64,000 nt of DNA from Epiperipatus broadwayi (taxonomy: Eukaryota; Onychophora; Udeonychophora; Euonychophora; Peripatidae). Shown piece after piece: positions 53,281 through 64,000 of the stretch (position 1 is its first letter; each line of letters begins with the position of its first letter). The notes below the pieces were generated by a model, which was not told the DNA's origin, did no database searches, and saw only the letters and a program-made list of their open reading frames with translations. The stretch is taken from positions 5,171,717 through 5,235,716 of the forward strand of contig JAQFVV010000056.1 of NCBI GenBank assembly GCA_028023455.1. The letters run 5' to 3'. The position numbers and the translations under genes are program-made.

Positions 53281-53760
53281 AATTTGTTATAATCGCTACC
53301 GCCTGAACGACCTGGGGGAGTTAGGGGTTTCAGAGTAAACTTAATTAATTATTGCTTTCGCGGTCAGTTTGATTCCGCCATGTTTTATTGGAATAGTTAT
53401 ATCAGCCTGTTGCGCAGAAATAGACGAATTGATTTACCCAGGTTTGGTATAATTCCTTTTCAAATCCACTTCAAGCACTCGTCCTCGATGACTGTGGCAA
53501 TGCCTTCCCTTCGCCAAAGTTAGCGTCTCGCCATACTACCATCTGGGGAAGAAAGCAATTCTTTCCCAGGTTATCTCTTGGATCACCGGGTTTCGAAATG
53601 ATCCCGGCTGGTTGTAGTGTTCCGGAGCTACTTGGGGGCATTAAGCCTTGTCAAAGTACAAGCCGCCCGGTATTCTGTTGATGCACCGCAAGTGATTACT
53701 GTAGGGCTCTTCAATCTAGGCAACCACTAGTACATCAATCTTAGATATCATAGTTATACG
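53281..53760. promoter_or_regulatory. CpG-rich non-coding-looking block
   Basis: About a dozen CpGs fall in 53440-53700, plus GC-rich hairpins (CCGGG...CCCGG near 53590). No open frame spans it on either strand. It is sharply different from the AT-rich flanks. I compared it from memory with rRNA and tRNA features and could not match it. Candidates are a CpG-type promoter, a structured non-coding RNA, or an unknown repeat. Confidence 0.3.
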
Positions 53761-55734
53761 AAACCACCCTCCAACTATTCGTACACGCAACGGTTCGAAT
53801 CTATTCGAATAAAATAACTTAATAAAAATCGTAGATAAAGATTTTCAATGCCCAAATGCTCTGATTCCCTTAGCCACCCGTCAATCATTTCACTACACAA
53901 ATATTGGTATGAGTTTGTTTACCAGGTAAAATGATTACTAAAGACTAGTAGCTAATTATAATAGAATATTTATGGAAATCTTACCGTACTTTTGAATACT
54001 ATATTTTTATGCTTTCTATTTGTTATTAAACAATTTATTTACTCTAATTTTGTGTCTTCCACCTCATTACTCTCGAAGTCTATTTAGTCACCTACTGTCT
54101 GTATTGGCAACTTAAATATATACATTACATTAATGACCGTACCGATATCCAGAGTATAATAGATCTATATATAAAACTGTAAGTAATTTAGTCTGTGTTC
54201 TGAGTTGAGCTAGTAAAGGGATAACCCCGTGCTGTTATAAAGTCATCATCGGTTGGTCATACCGGGGTTTGGGTTTGAATTTCGTTGGCATTTTGGAATT
54301 TATTCTTAAACGTGGACTGGGTTTGAACTCGGGTACCGTGTATGAGTAAGCGTGGTGTATTTATACCGGTACAATATATATATATTAATAAAATTTCTTT
54401 GATTTATGTTAAAAGAACATACTTTTTATTCTTCCTTTATTATCTTTTCTGAATTTTATACGTAATATTTTACATTAGAAAATATTTTCTATGTATAACA
54501 AAATTTTAGAACATAATAAAAGTTTATACTGACTTAACCTATGGATTGATTATTGTGAATTATTTTGTTTTTTGACCAATAACTCCCTGGTGAATTTTTT
54601 CATAAGTATACATTAAAATGCATGTAAAGTGGAATATTTTATTATATATAAATTTTGCTGAAAAGTTTGCACTAAAAAGTGTAAAATTCAAAATTCTCAC
54701 TCTTACAACAGACATAAGCCCCACCCTGACATGTTCGCCATTTTCTGTTGTCAAAGCTGTAAAATGTTCGGTGTTTTATGACATTGTTTAAAGAAAATAG
54801 TTCCAATGACCAAAAACATGTTTATTTGCAAATTTATTACTGGTTTAGATTTTTTACAATAATTTACACTATATATTTATTAGATATCAAGAAATATAAA
54901 TTATTAATAACCTATTTTGACTTGAAATACTTTATTTTCAAAAATATAACATTATATTAGCGGCGAATGTGAACATGATCTGAAGCAAATTACAAGTTTA
55001 GCTTCTATGTAAGCAATCTATTTATACTTAGTATAAAAATATTGCAATTTTGCAATAAGTATTCAAATATTTTAAACTTTTAAAGCATAATTCATTATAT
55101 ATAAGAGAAATAAATAAATATTCATTTCATTTTTTAAAAATAATAAGAATTAAGAAATATTTCATTGATTTTATAAACTGAAAATAATCTTTCTAGAAAC
55201 GATGATGTGTAAACTCTTTGTTTTGATTACGATCTCATTTTTTTAATATTCGCAGAAACAAAATGTGAACATTTCAAAATTTATTTTAGTAGTAAATAAA
55301 AATATCTATCAAATGAAGTCAAATTTATTATTTTCTGATCAGTAATAATTATTTAATCATATATTTTAAGTTGATTTGTGAGACAAACAAAAATGTCAGA
55401 AAAGCTGAAATATGATAGTTGGAAGAATTAAAAACATTTTAGAAAAATCTTAATGACTTAATAACAAAATCATTATTATATTTCTATAAAAGAAAAATGT
55501 TATTGAAAAAAAAAAAGAATATTATCCAAAGTATATTTAATAGTTACAAGAGCCAGACATTTCACAATTTACTTTATTTTAAAAATAATAATACTGTATG
55601 TATTTTTATATTGGACTATTTCTATCATCTAGTATGTGTACTGAATGTCTTTAGGAAAATTTAACTTTATTTAAATATTCCAGTAATAGCACATCAAACA
55701 GGTTAGTATATGCACATTTTGAGAGGTATTATTC
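53761..55734. other. mostly AT-rich, with a patch of repeated GGGTTTGAA words
   Basis: Near 54250-54340 GGGTTTGAATTTCG and GGGTTTGAACTCGGG resemble tRNA B boxes 57 bp apart, without A boxes. A 64-codon minus frame at 54560-54754 has no motif. Beyond 54.8 kb the sequence is AT-rich only. Confidence 0.35.
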
Positions 55735-55860
55735 TCCCCTGTTCTTCAGGTGTTGCTGGCCTGACCAATGACAGTACCAGCATGGGATTCAAACCTGGAC
55801 CCTTAGATTCTTGAGTATTGAATTTTAAGGTAGCTCTAACCAACTGAGCCATCCTATCAA
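55735..55860 (-). repeat. tRNA-derived SINE (SINE-B)
   Basis: Read on the minus strand: A box TGGCTCAGTTGG at 55852-55841, GTTAGAGC, then B box GGTTTGAATCC at 55795-55785, with normal A-to-B spacing for a slightly enlarged tRNA. A non-tRNA body (CATGCTGGTACTGTCATTGG...) follows. It differs from SINE-A and SINE-C. The anticodon arm is degraded, so the parent tRNA cannot be named. The 77-codon frame crossing it is not a gene. Confidence 0.8.
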
Positions 55861-56387
55861 AGGCAACAGTCTGTAGACATTTCATATACTTATCTATGAA
55901 GTCCTCCTGATTTCTCCATTTTTTTTCTAAGAGCAAAGTTGATTAGTGTTTTCCATACATTATGTATAGTTACGCTATGTTGGCTTATGGGATTTTTTGT
56001 CATTGTTATGTGAGCAGCTTCTTTAATTTTTTTTCTTTGTACCTTTTGCTCTCTATCCAATATTTTTGTATTTTCCCAATTGAACATAGGTTCATTGGCA
56101 CAGATGTGGTCTGCCACCTTAGGCACATCTGTTTTCTCTCCTCTAATCATCAGTTTGTGTTCTTATTGCTTTGGTGAATATAAAAGTGAATGCACATTTA
56201 ATAAAACATATGTAAATGTGTCCCCTCAATTTATTATTAATAACTACATTATTATTATTTTTAAAAAATTTCTTTATGCTATAATATTAATTTATATATG
56301 TATAATATAATATAAAAAAGAGCAGTTGTGTTACATGTGCATATATATAATATAAATAAAATGTCTGTTAATTAAAACAAAATTGTA
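55861..56387. other. AT-rich spacer
   Basis: Overlapping frames of 71-86 codons lie on both strands (55890-56310). None has a clear motif, and no alignment to the other elements was found. Confidence 0.35.
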
Positions 56388-56518
56388 ATCATAATAAAAG
56401 TAATAAATATAACGGTAATAACCTATTATAAACAGTCTTTTAATCTGCAGAAGTACTTTCGGATTGAAAGACTGTTCATAATAGTTTATTACCGTTAATT
56501 TATTGTTTTTATTATGAT
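56388..56518. mobile_element. foldback element, 131 bp
   Basis: ATCATAATAAAAGTAATAAA at 56388 pairs with the reverse complement at the right end (to 56518). The pairing runs through AACGGTAATAA and AACAGTCTTT with few mismatches. Spacer is about 16 bp (TGCAGAAGTACTTTCG). It lacks coding sequence. Confidence 0.8.
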
Positions 56519-57337
56519 ATATATATATATGTGTGTGTGTGCATGTTTAAACGTATTATATTCTTACAGTTCAGTAAGCAATACATATTCTATTCTAATT
56601 GTTTATCAGCAAAATGTGAGCTATTATATATTATATTCATTTGTATATGAGTAAAAATTAGAATAAAACAGTATAATTCGCAGTCCCACTGTAGGTATAA
56701 TTTAAGTTGTTAAATGTATTTTAAAAGAAAAACAGTTTAAATTATATTCCATATATCACAGTGTTGTAGAAAGAAAGATGAGATTTCAAATCGCTATCAC
56801 AATATCAATAGTGCCAGAGGCTTGTCTCTAGTTTTAATTTTTGACAACTTGTTGATAAAAAATGATTTAAGTATCAGAGATGTCATGGTGAATATGAAAT
56901 GATATCTCAGAAACCAAATGATAAATAAGATAAACACTGTCAGTCTTATTATTAGTAAGGATTGCTAATGTACAGGATTGGTATTGTATAATAGATGCTA
57001 TAATTGCTGGTGATATATGCAAAAGGAAGTGCATTCATAAAGAATATGTTTGTTTCCACTTCTCTAATATATAATGAGACATGTTGCATCAATATTTGCA
57101 AATGTCAATTTTCCAAATAGGAAAGCTTTAATTAAGAAATTCCAAGTTTTTAATTAGGTTTCAAATGCAGAATTTGAATTTCTGTAAAGGAAAAAAAAGT
57201 TTTAATGTATCTAATTATTAGTCAATACTTAATTTGTTTTGAGAATAAAGTAAGAGTCTGGAATCTGTGTTTGTATTTGAAAGTGAATAAGGTAATTATT
57301 AATCTGTTCTTAATATGATAAGAGTTATAAGAATATA
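56519..57337. other. AT-rich spacer
   Basis: Nothing recognised apart from short (TA)/(TG) tracts near 56520. Confidence 0.4.
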
Positions 57338-58930
57338 TCATCATCATCATCATCAACCATTATCAATCCACTGCAGGATGAAGGTCTCTCCAAGTTTAAT
57401 CCATCTTCTCCGATCTTTAGCTTCTCTTCTCCACAACACCCCTGCACATTTTCTTATTTCATCCATCCATCTCACATGTGGTCTCTTTCTGGGTCTTTTA
57501 CAATCTCTTGGAATCCAGTTTAAAATTTCAATTGTCCATCTATTATCATCTCATCTAGCAATATGTCCAGCCCAACTCCATTTCAATCTTTTAATTTTTT
57601 CAATAAGGTCAGTAACACCTGTTTGTTGTCTTACCCATACATTGTGTTTTTGATCTCTTCTTGTTACTCCCAACATACATCTCTCCATACTCCTTTGAGT
57701 GGTCTGAAGTCTCTGTATTGCTCTTCTATTAAGTGTCCAAGTCTCAGATCCATAAGTAAGAACTGGTAAAACACATTTGTTAAAAACCATCCTTTTCAAA
57801 CACATAGGCATATTTCCTTTTAGTATCAAGTTATTTCTATCAAAAGCACTCCAACCAAGTTTAATTCTATGATTAATTTCCTCCATTATGTTTCCATCTG
57901 TATTAATAATCTGACCAAGGTATTTGCAACTGTTAACTTCTTCTAATTCTTCATAATCAATCTTTATTTTCATATTTTGAGCAAATCGATTAAACATTAC
58001 TTTAGTCTTTTTAACATTCATCTTTAGTCCTACTTTTCTACTTTCATCTGCTAACTCCTGCAACATTTCCTGCAGCTCTGAAGCATTATTTGCAAAAACA
58101 ACTACATCATCTGCGAAATCTAAATGACTTAAATACTCTCCATTTACTTTCACTCCTTTAGTTTCCCATTTTAATCCACAAAATACTTCTTGCAGCACTG
58201 CTGTAAAAAGTTTTGGAGATATGGAGTCACCTTGTCTTACACCTTTCTCAATGTTGATTTTTCCAGTATCATTATGTAATCTAATTGTTGCTGTTGCATT
58301 TTTATAAATATTCTTTAAAATATGACAATATCCTGGATCTATACCTTGATGATCCAATGCTTTAATCACTGAAGAAATGTGTATAGAATCAAATGCCTTT
58401 TCATAATCTACAAATCCAAAACATAATGACAACTCATATTCGTTTGTCCTTTCTATGACTTCTCTCAATACCTGGATATGATCTATTGTACTAAAACCAC
58501 TTTTAAATCCAGCTTGTTCTCTTGGTTGGTGGAAATCCAAAGTTCTCTGTAGACGAGTTGTAATTATCTTGGTAAAATTTTTATATAAAACTGATAAAAG
58601 GCTGATAGGTCTGTAATTTCTAATATCTTCTTTATCACCTTTTTTAAATATTAATATTATTACTGCATTCTTCCAATCTTCCGGTACATCTTTATCATTT
58701 AGACATTTGGTATATAACTTTGCTAAAATTGTTTCTATTCCTTCACCTGCTTCTTTTAATATATCAATTATAATTCCATCATTCCCTGGAGCCTTTCCTT
58801 TCTTCATACACTTAATTGCATGTCTCACTTCTTCATTCAAAATTCTGGGCAATTCGGAAGATGTAATAGATATAGGAGGTACTTGTTCTTTATTACTACA
58901 TAATTCTTGATAAAAATCTATAATTGTACA
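57338..58930 (-). mobile_element. RTE-type LINE, 5'-truncated, RT nearly intact
   Basis: The 433-codon frame 58852-57551 is a non-LTR reverse transcriptase. GKAPGNDG at residues 19-26, NYRPISLLS at 79-87, FVDYEKAFD at 147-155 (palm A), GVRQGDSISPKLF at 204-216, and the catalytic FADD at 246-249. KVGLKMN and KYLGQI follow. The frame is open upstream to about 58923 but has no ATG and no endonuclease, so it is 5'-truncated. Downstream, past TGA 57553-57551, the same frame runs about 65 codons (RPRKRPHVRW, GETFILQW) to a stop within a (TGA)n tail at 57338-57355. That single TGA, probably CGA to TGA, is the only coding lesion I saw. It is the youngest element here. Confidence 0.92.
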
Positions 58931-59585
58931 TTAGGAAATGTAATAATGATTTGGGGCAATACATTGATTATTCTATGATGAAACTGAAAAAATAATACTG
59001 ATAAGGATATTCTTTTCTTAAAAACTTTCACAGCAGTTTTATGAAAAATATTTCTTTATTAAAATGAAAGCTAAAGAAATAAAAATGATCACATATATAT
59101 GCTTGACGCATGCCCGTAGTTATTCTTTAAATTTAAAATATGTAATTTGTTGGTATATATGTTGTTTTAGTTAAGTAAAACAAAGGAAGGAAAGACAGAG
59201 ATTTGAAGATAGATTAAAAGTCAATTAAGGAAATTAATTATTTAAAAACTGCAACTACAAAAGAAATAATGATCAGACAAAAGAAGTAATTCTTTATGAG
59301 AACTACAAAGTAAAGAATAAAAGAATAGTTTTAATCATAGAGAGATGATTGTATATGATTGCTAAAGTATGAAATGCTAAAAAAAAAAATGAAATGCATT
59401 TAAAATAATGATAATGACCAATAGAGAACTATATAAAGGACGTTAAATTCCGATGAAATTCATCACTGAAGAATTCAAAATTGAACCCAGGTTTTTATTT
59501 AGGTTATGCTGATTTTTATTATCATTTCTACAGCTTGAAGACGTCATATTTAAATACAATTATATTGTTTATATTGAACTTAATG
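58931..59585. other. AT-rich spacer
   Basis: No coding or repeat family recognised. GAACCCAGGTTTTTATTTAGG near 59484 has a weak B-box-like word. Confidence 0.35.
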
Positions 59586-59690
59586 CAATTAGAAGGAATT
59601 TGAACTCAGAGTTTCAAGCTCTCTACAGTTATCCACTTCACCTTATGCAACAGATACACATGACCACATATATTGTAAATATGTTATGAT
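59586..59690 (-). repeat. SINE-C copy, degraded
   Basis: AGGAATTTGAACTCAGAGTTTCAAGC followed by CAGTTATCCACTTCACCTTA and GATACACATGACCACATAT. These phrases occur in the same order in the palindrome arms and in the 61.0- and 62.8-kb copies. Confidence 0.6.
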
Positions 59691-60151
59691 TTATAAATGT
59701 GTGTTTATATATATGGAAACAATAGAAAATGTATAAAGCAAACAAACTACTTAAAACAAAAAGTTTGTATAGATTTATAATATTGTTTATATAGAGAGAG
59801 CTTAACCAATCAAATGCTAGTCTATTGTAATAAATATCTTCAAAAAATCGTTCAATTATTTTTTTATCTAAACTATATAACAAAAACTTTTAAATAAAAC
59901 TTTTTAAGTAATTAGTGAATACTTATTTTCTTCCAAAAAAAAATAATAATTATTTTCTTACCAAGCTTTTTATTAGTTAGTTAATTCATTAAAAATTAAT
60001 AATGATAATTATACCAAAGAAAGTTGTATGAAATATATAAATATGTCTGTGGAAAAAAAAGATACACACACACAAAAAAAATCTATGTATAAAAAAAATC
60101 ACGTGTCAAAAAATTAAAGTGTATTCATATTTAATCTCAAATACAAGAAAA

Positions 60152-60588
60152 ATAATGTTTACATGGGAATTAGTTCGCGGGTGAATTTTAGACTTCATTA
60201 AAATCATGATTATCTATGACTGCTAAATATTTGATAGTACGGTTTATTTAATTAATTAAATAAATTTAACTTTCAAACATATAAAGTTTCATTTTTAACT
60301 AAGTTGTATTTGCAACACTACTTTCTATATTAATGTCAATTTATTTACGTGGTAAAAGAAGCCATCTTTAAAGCATAAGTAGGTCAGTGGTAGATAAAAC
60401 GTTAATAAAGAATGCATAGCTGATATAAAAATACTCTAGAGATCTTCAACAACTTATCTTTGAAAGTTTAATTTATTTAATTAATTAAATAAAACGTACT
60501 ATCAAATATTTAGCAATCATAAATAATCATAATGATTTTGATGAAGACTAAAATTTTACCGCCCGCACTAAGTCCCAAATACATTATT
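60152..60588. mobile_element. foldback element with long arms, about 437 bp
   Basis: The left arm 60152-60282 and right arm 60460-60588 are imperfect reverse complements. Shared blocks include GCGGG near the outside, CTAAATATTTGATAGTACG and TTTAATTAATTAAATAAA near the inside. About 175 bp of unique sequence lies between. No coding capacity. Non-autonomous DNA transposon-like. Confidence 0.8.
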
Positions 60589-60946
60589 CATTAACACATT
60601 AAATAATAAATAGTAATTAATAAAAAATAATTTAAAATAGTGCATTAGGAAACTAGATAATTCAAGGGTGCAATAGTTTTCATAGTCATTACCATATAAG
60701 TGAAGGATCCTAAATTCATAAATAAATAAAACTTTTTTTCCATTCTCCTATGAAAGAAAAGTTGTTTTGTTATGTGATCACTCTTAAATCATCAATTGGG
60801 CGATCTGGTAAATTAAAGAATTTAGGTGCTGGTCTGTCTTCATATTTAAACAAAATGTCAAAACGATGATTAATTAATCTAATATGTAGACTGTTTGTCA
60901 ATTCATCTACATAATGGTTCAAGCATTTGTTGCATTCCATTAAATG

Positions 60947-61081
60947 TTATAAGGGATTTGAACTTAGACTATCAACATCCCTACAGCTATCCACTTTATC
61001 TTATACAACTGATACATCTGACCACATAAAGGTTTGGACAGCTGTAGGGAGCTTGAAAGTCTGAGTTCAAATCCCTTATAT
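60947..61081. repeat. SINE-C copy in foldback form
   Basis: It begins TTATAAGGGATTTGAACTTA and ends with its near reverse complement GAGTTCAAATCCCTTATA. GCTATCCACTTTATC and GATACATCTGACCACATAA lie between, as in the other SINE-C copies. The right arm is short (about 45 bp), so this is an asymmetric dimer. Confidence 0.75.
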
Positions 61082-62772
61082 ATTAAATTCAGTATAGACA
61101 ATATATGGTGCCAATTTAATTTGCACTCATGGCCATTTTGAAATCTAAAGACCAGCCAAAACCACTGCTGATACATCCAACCAATAAATAACATAATATT
61201 GAATAAAAGTACTTTAAATTCATATTTTAGAAATATAAACTAGTAAAAATGATATGCTTTATTTCATATGGGCATATAGTATAATCTTTTAGTATTTGGA
61301 AATTATAAGATTAGTTTGATCAGACTTCTGCAACTTTTGATCATTACTTCATATCAACCAAACCATTCTCCCCCTTTCCAGAAAATTTGAGCACTTTGCA
61401 CCATCATATTTCAAATATTTTATGAAGGTAAATTAAAAAAAAAAATCCTAATATAATTTCTAAAATATGAATTTAAAGTACTTTTATTCAATATTTATGC
61501 CATTTATGAGTGGGATATGTCAGCGATGGTTTTTAGATTTCAAAATGGATGTGAAATCAGAACCCAATATACTTGTATTAAATATTACATTCCATTAAAT
61601 ATATTAAGTTAAAATTTTTACAACTGAATAGTTGGGAATATACGATTTAAAATCTTTAATAGTATTACTTTGAATTATTTTTATACAATAGTATTTGTTT
61701 ATGTAAGATCTCTTTTATCTTGACATCTTGATACAAAATTAGTAACTAAAATTTGTTTTGACAAATCTATCTTTAAGTGTTCTATGTTTTTGATTCACAA
61801 CTTTATGTGTTTTGAAAAAAAATAGACTTAAGATAATCTGTGAAATGTAATATGTTAAAATGCTTCTGCAGAAAGTAGTTAATATTGGGTAAATCATTAA
61901 AAGAAAGAGCTAATGTGGAACTTCTAATTGGTTACTTTTTTCTATCAACTTCTACAGACTTTGCTATTTGCTTTATCCAATAGTGCTTAAGATATTTCAT
62001 ATTATAAATTTTTTATATAATACCTTGTTATTTTATTGGAGAAATTTTTTATCACTGAAAAATTAAACATAGAAGATATTAGTTTTTATATGCTTAAGAT
62101 GTTAACAATGAAAATGTAAATAGCCACAGTTCTTACTCATTTTATTATATATATTAGTTCTAAAAAAGTAATTTCAGCATCAAAAAAATGGGATACTCTT
62201 CTAAAAAAAAATCATTGTAAATTGTACATTTTTATTCTACATATGAAGTTTCTCCTCATTATACGGTCATATTACAAATACCAAGTTAAAGATTTAAGTC
62301 TAACATTTATAAGTTTAGAGTACTCTAATTGGACATAAAAATGTAGTCATAATTTGGGTATCATTTTTGTGTCCATTGCAGCACTTTGTTTTTTAAATAA
62401 TATATAAAATTGAAAATAATAATATTTAAACAGCATTAAACTGTTGCACATGCGCTTTGAATTTTAAATAATTGAAAATAAAATATTTACTCTTAAGATT
62501 AAATACATACATTCAATAATAGTTACATATGGTGGTAATCTAACATAAAAATGACTTATTGGCATTATTTTTCTGCTGATATTTTTGCTTTTAAATATCA
62601 TATTTTTGATAGTCTCTGGTGGTTGATTGATTAATAAGTCTTATTTAGTCACTACAAAATGGCTTATTTTGAGGTTTTTTGGGGAGTTACAATCCCACTG
62701 TTTTCATTTCAGTTTCTCTTCACTATTTTGTAGTTATCTATAATATTAATTTACCATATATATACAAGCTTG
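61082..62772. other. AT-rich stretch without recognised genes
   Basis: The segments 61196-61260 and 61440-61510 share GAATAAAAGTACTTTAAATTC in opposite orientation (TATTCAATATTATG / ATTGAATAAAAG), a loose inverted pair. Otherwise nothing recognised. Confidence 0.35.
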
Positions 62773-62946
62773 TAGAAGTCATTAAAAAACTAATGAGTGC
62801 TGGTTTAGCATGAAATACATATATTGGTGATTATCTATCATTTCTACATATGTGTGGTCATGTGCATCAGTTGTATGGGATAATGTGAATAGTTGAAGGG
62901 TGCTTGAAAATCTGAGTTCAAATCCCCTATAATTAGAAGTCATTAA
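62773..62946 (+). repeat. SINE-C copy flanked by 13-bp target-site duplication
   Basis: The direct repeat TAGAAGTCATTAA occurs at 62773-62785 and 62934-62946. Between them are an A/T-rich start and a segment matching the outer right arm of the 13.4-kb palindrome (TGAGTGCTGGTTTAGCA to GAGTTCAAATCCCC). Only one arm is present, so the unit can insert singly. GAGTTCAAATCCC is B-box-like. The rest of a tRNA is not clear. Confidence 0.8.
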
Positions 62947-64000
62947 TTAAATTTATTAGTTTTTAAAAAAATATGATGATGTCAGTATCATATAGACTTC
63001 TATAAAATTTGAACAAGTCAACCATGACTTATTTGGATGTCAAAACAAGCCACAATACCTTATTTGGACATTAAAATAAGCTGACATGCCTGATATATAT
63101 ATATATATTATTTGCCTAAAGTCAATGTGTATCATATTAATATTTCAAAAAGAAAAATTGTCATTTTTAATAATTTATTTATATAAACTTGTTTATGCAA
63201 TAATTTGTAAATATTTATTTTAAGCCAAAAAATTACATGGTTACAAATAAATTTTATTTGAAAATATTCATTTTAAGAAAAAAAGTTGTAAAAATAATTG
63301 GCAAATTGGAAGCTGTTTTTACTGGCTAACAAGAGTGGCTTTCATAAATGCCAATAAAGAAATTTTTTGTAAAATTTTAATAATAATAAATGTAATTTTT
63401 AATTTGCAAACATATTTTGATTCATTTACAATATTTCAACTAAAATTCATTTTTATTTTAAAAGTGAACATCAAATAAGGATATTTCATTTTACAATGTT
63501 TATGAATAGACAAGAATATGATCCAAAAATGGAAAAAATATTGTTATAATTAAGAATTTTTTTAGTACTTTATTTTTTGACACTTTTAATATTAACATTT
63601 AGAATGTCTATTATTTAAAAGCTTATATTTTCAAAAAATAATATAAAGATTTTTATTTTATCAAGTGACTGTTATTTTTTATTATATTTCAATAAATTTC
63701 AAGTTATTTTGTTACAATATAAATTTACAAATGAAAATCATTTTTAAAATAACTATTTTATCTTTGCAAATGTAGAAGTAATAAACTAAAATGTGTAATT
63801 AAAACAATGGCCTTTGTTCTTTTGTATTTGCTGATTAAAATATTAACCAAACAAAATTATATTTGTTTTAACTTAATTTCCAAAACTCAAACAAATTATT
63901 GTTTATATTACATACAATAATAGAATTCTATTTTAAAATTAAAAATTTCTATTATACTTATTAAAAAATTATGAAAGTATTTTTTTAGCTGATTACAGCT
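62947..64000. other. AT-rich stretch
   Basis: No gene or repeat family recognised. A (TA)n tract lies near 63095. Confidence 0.4.

Noticed and set aside
53281-53760. Ribosomal RNA fragment
   Set aside because: Several phrases looked structured, but none could be matched to conserved 18S, 5.8S or 28S segments.
57563-58910. Plus-strand frames opposite the RTE reverse transcriptase
   Set aside because: They mirror the real minus-strand coding sequence and have no motif.

Overview
This window is eukaryotic, very probably animal, non-genic DNA. By eye it is about three quarters A+T. It carries long microsatellites, several LINE lineages, tRNA-derived SINEs with target-site duplications, foldback elements and a decayed Ty3/gypsy element. 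I see no intact multi-exon host gene. Codon structure survives mainly in transposon remnants. The repeat mix resembles large AT-rich invertebrate genomes (lophotrochozoan or cephalopod-like), but that is an inference; no host gene anchors the species.

Layout. 0-13 kb: tRNA-Val-like SINE copies, two old LINE reverse-transcriptase (RT) relics, a CpG-rich patch near 8.5 kb and a possible chromodomain relic near 11.4 kb. 13.4-14.1 kb: a 680-bp near-perfect palindrome. 14.9-23.7 kb: a head-to-tail nest of minus-strand copies of one LINE family, called LINE-X here. Its copies meet at trinucleotide arrays, including a roughly 300-bp (TTA)n. 23.7-35.3 kb: mostly featureless AT-rich DNA with one SINE and a compound microsatellite. 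35.3-38.9 kb: an unrecognised coding region of about 740 codons, broken by a few lesions. Its C-terminal part is seven tandem 30-residue repeats, preceded by a short tandem repeat containing a primer-binding-site-like sequence. 38.9-43.3 kb: two foldback elements, an RT relic and a LINE-X 3' end. 43.5-48.2 kb: the longest LINE-X copy, plus strand, split by about 1.25 kb of inserted AT-rich DNA. 48.4-51.2 kb: a Ty3/gypsy element with two diverged LTRs and an integrase remnant. 52.3-53.8 kb: two CpG-rich, non-coding-looking patches that could be promoter or first-exon sequence. 55.7-64 kb: a SINE, three foldbacks, a 5'-truncated RTE-type LINE that is the freshest element here, and three copies of a second SINE-like family (SINE-C).

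LINE-X is reconstructed by comparing copies within the window. It has an ORF1 with a zinc-knuckle-like motif, and an ORF2 with an endonuclease (EN), a linker, an RT and a C-terminal C-x2-C-x8-H-x4-C zinc finger. Its 3' end has an AATAAA followed by TTTTGA-like sequence, and several copies run straight into a trinucleotide array. The most unusual item is the repeat protein at 36.2-38.4 kb. Its repeats differ mostly at synonymous positions, which suggests past selection on the protein, and I cannot assign it to a family.
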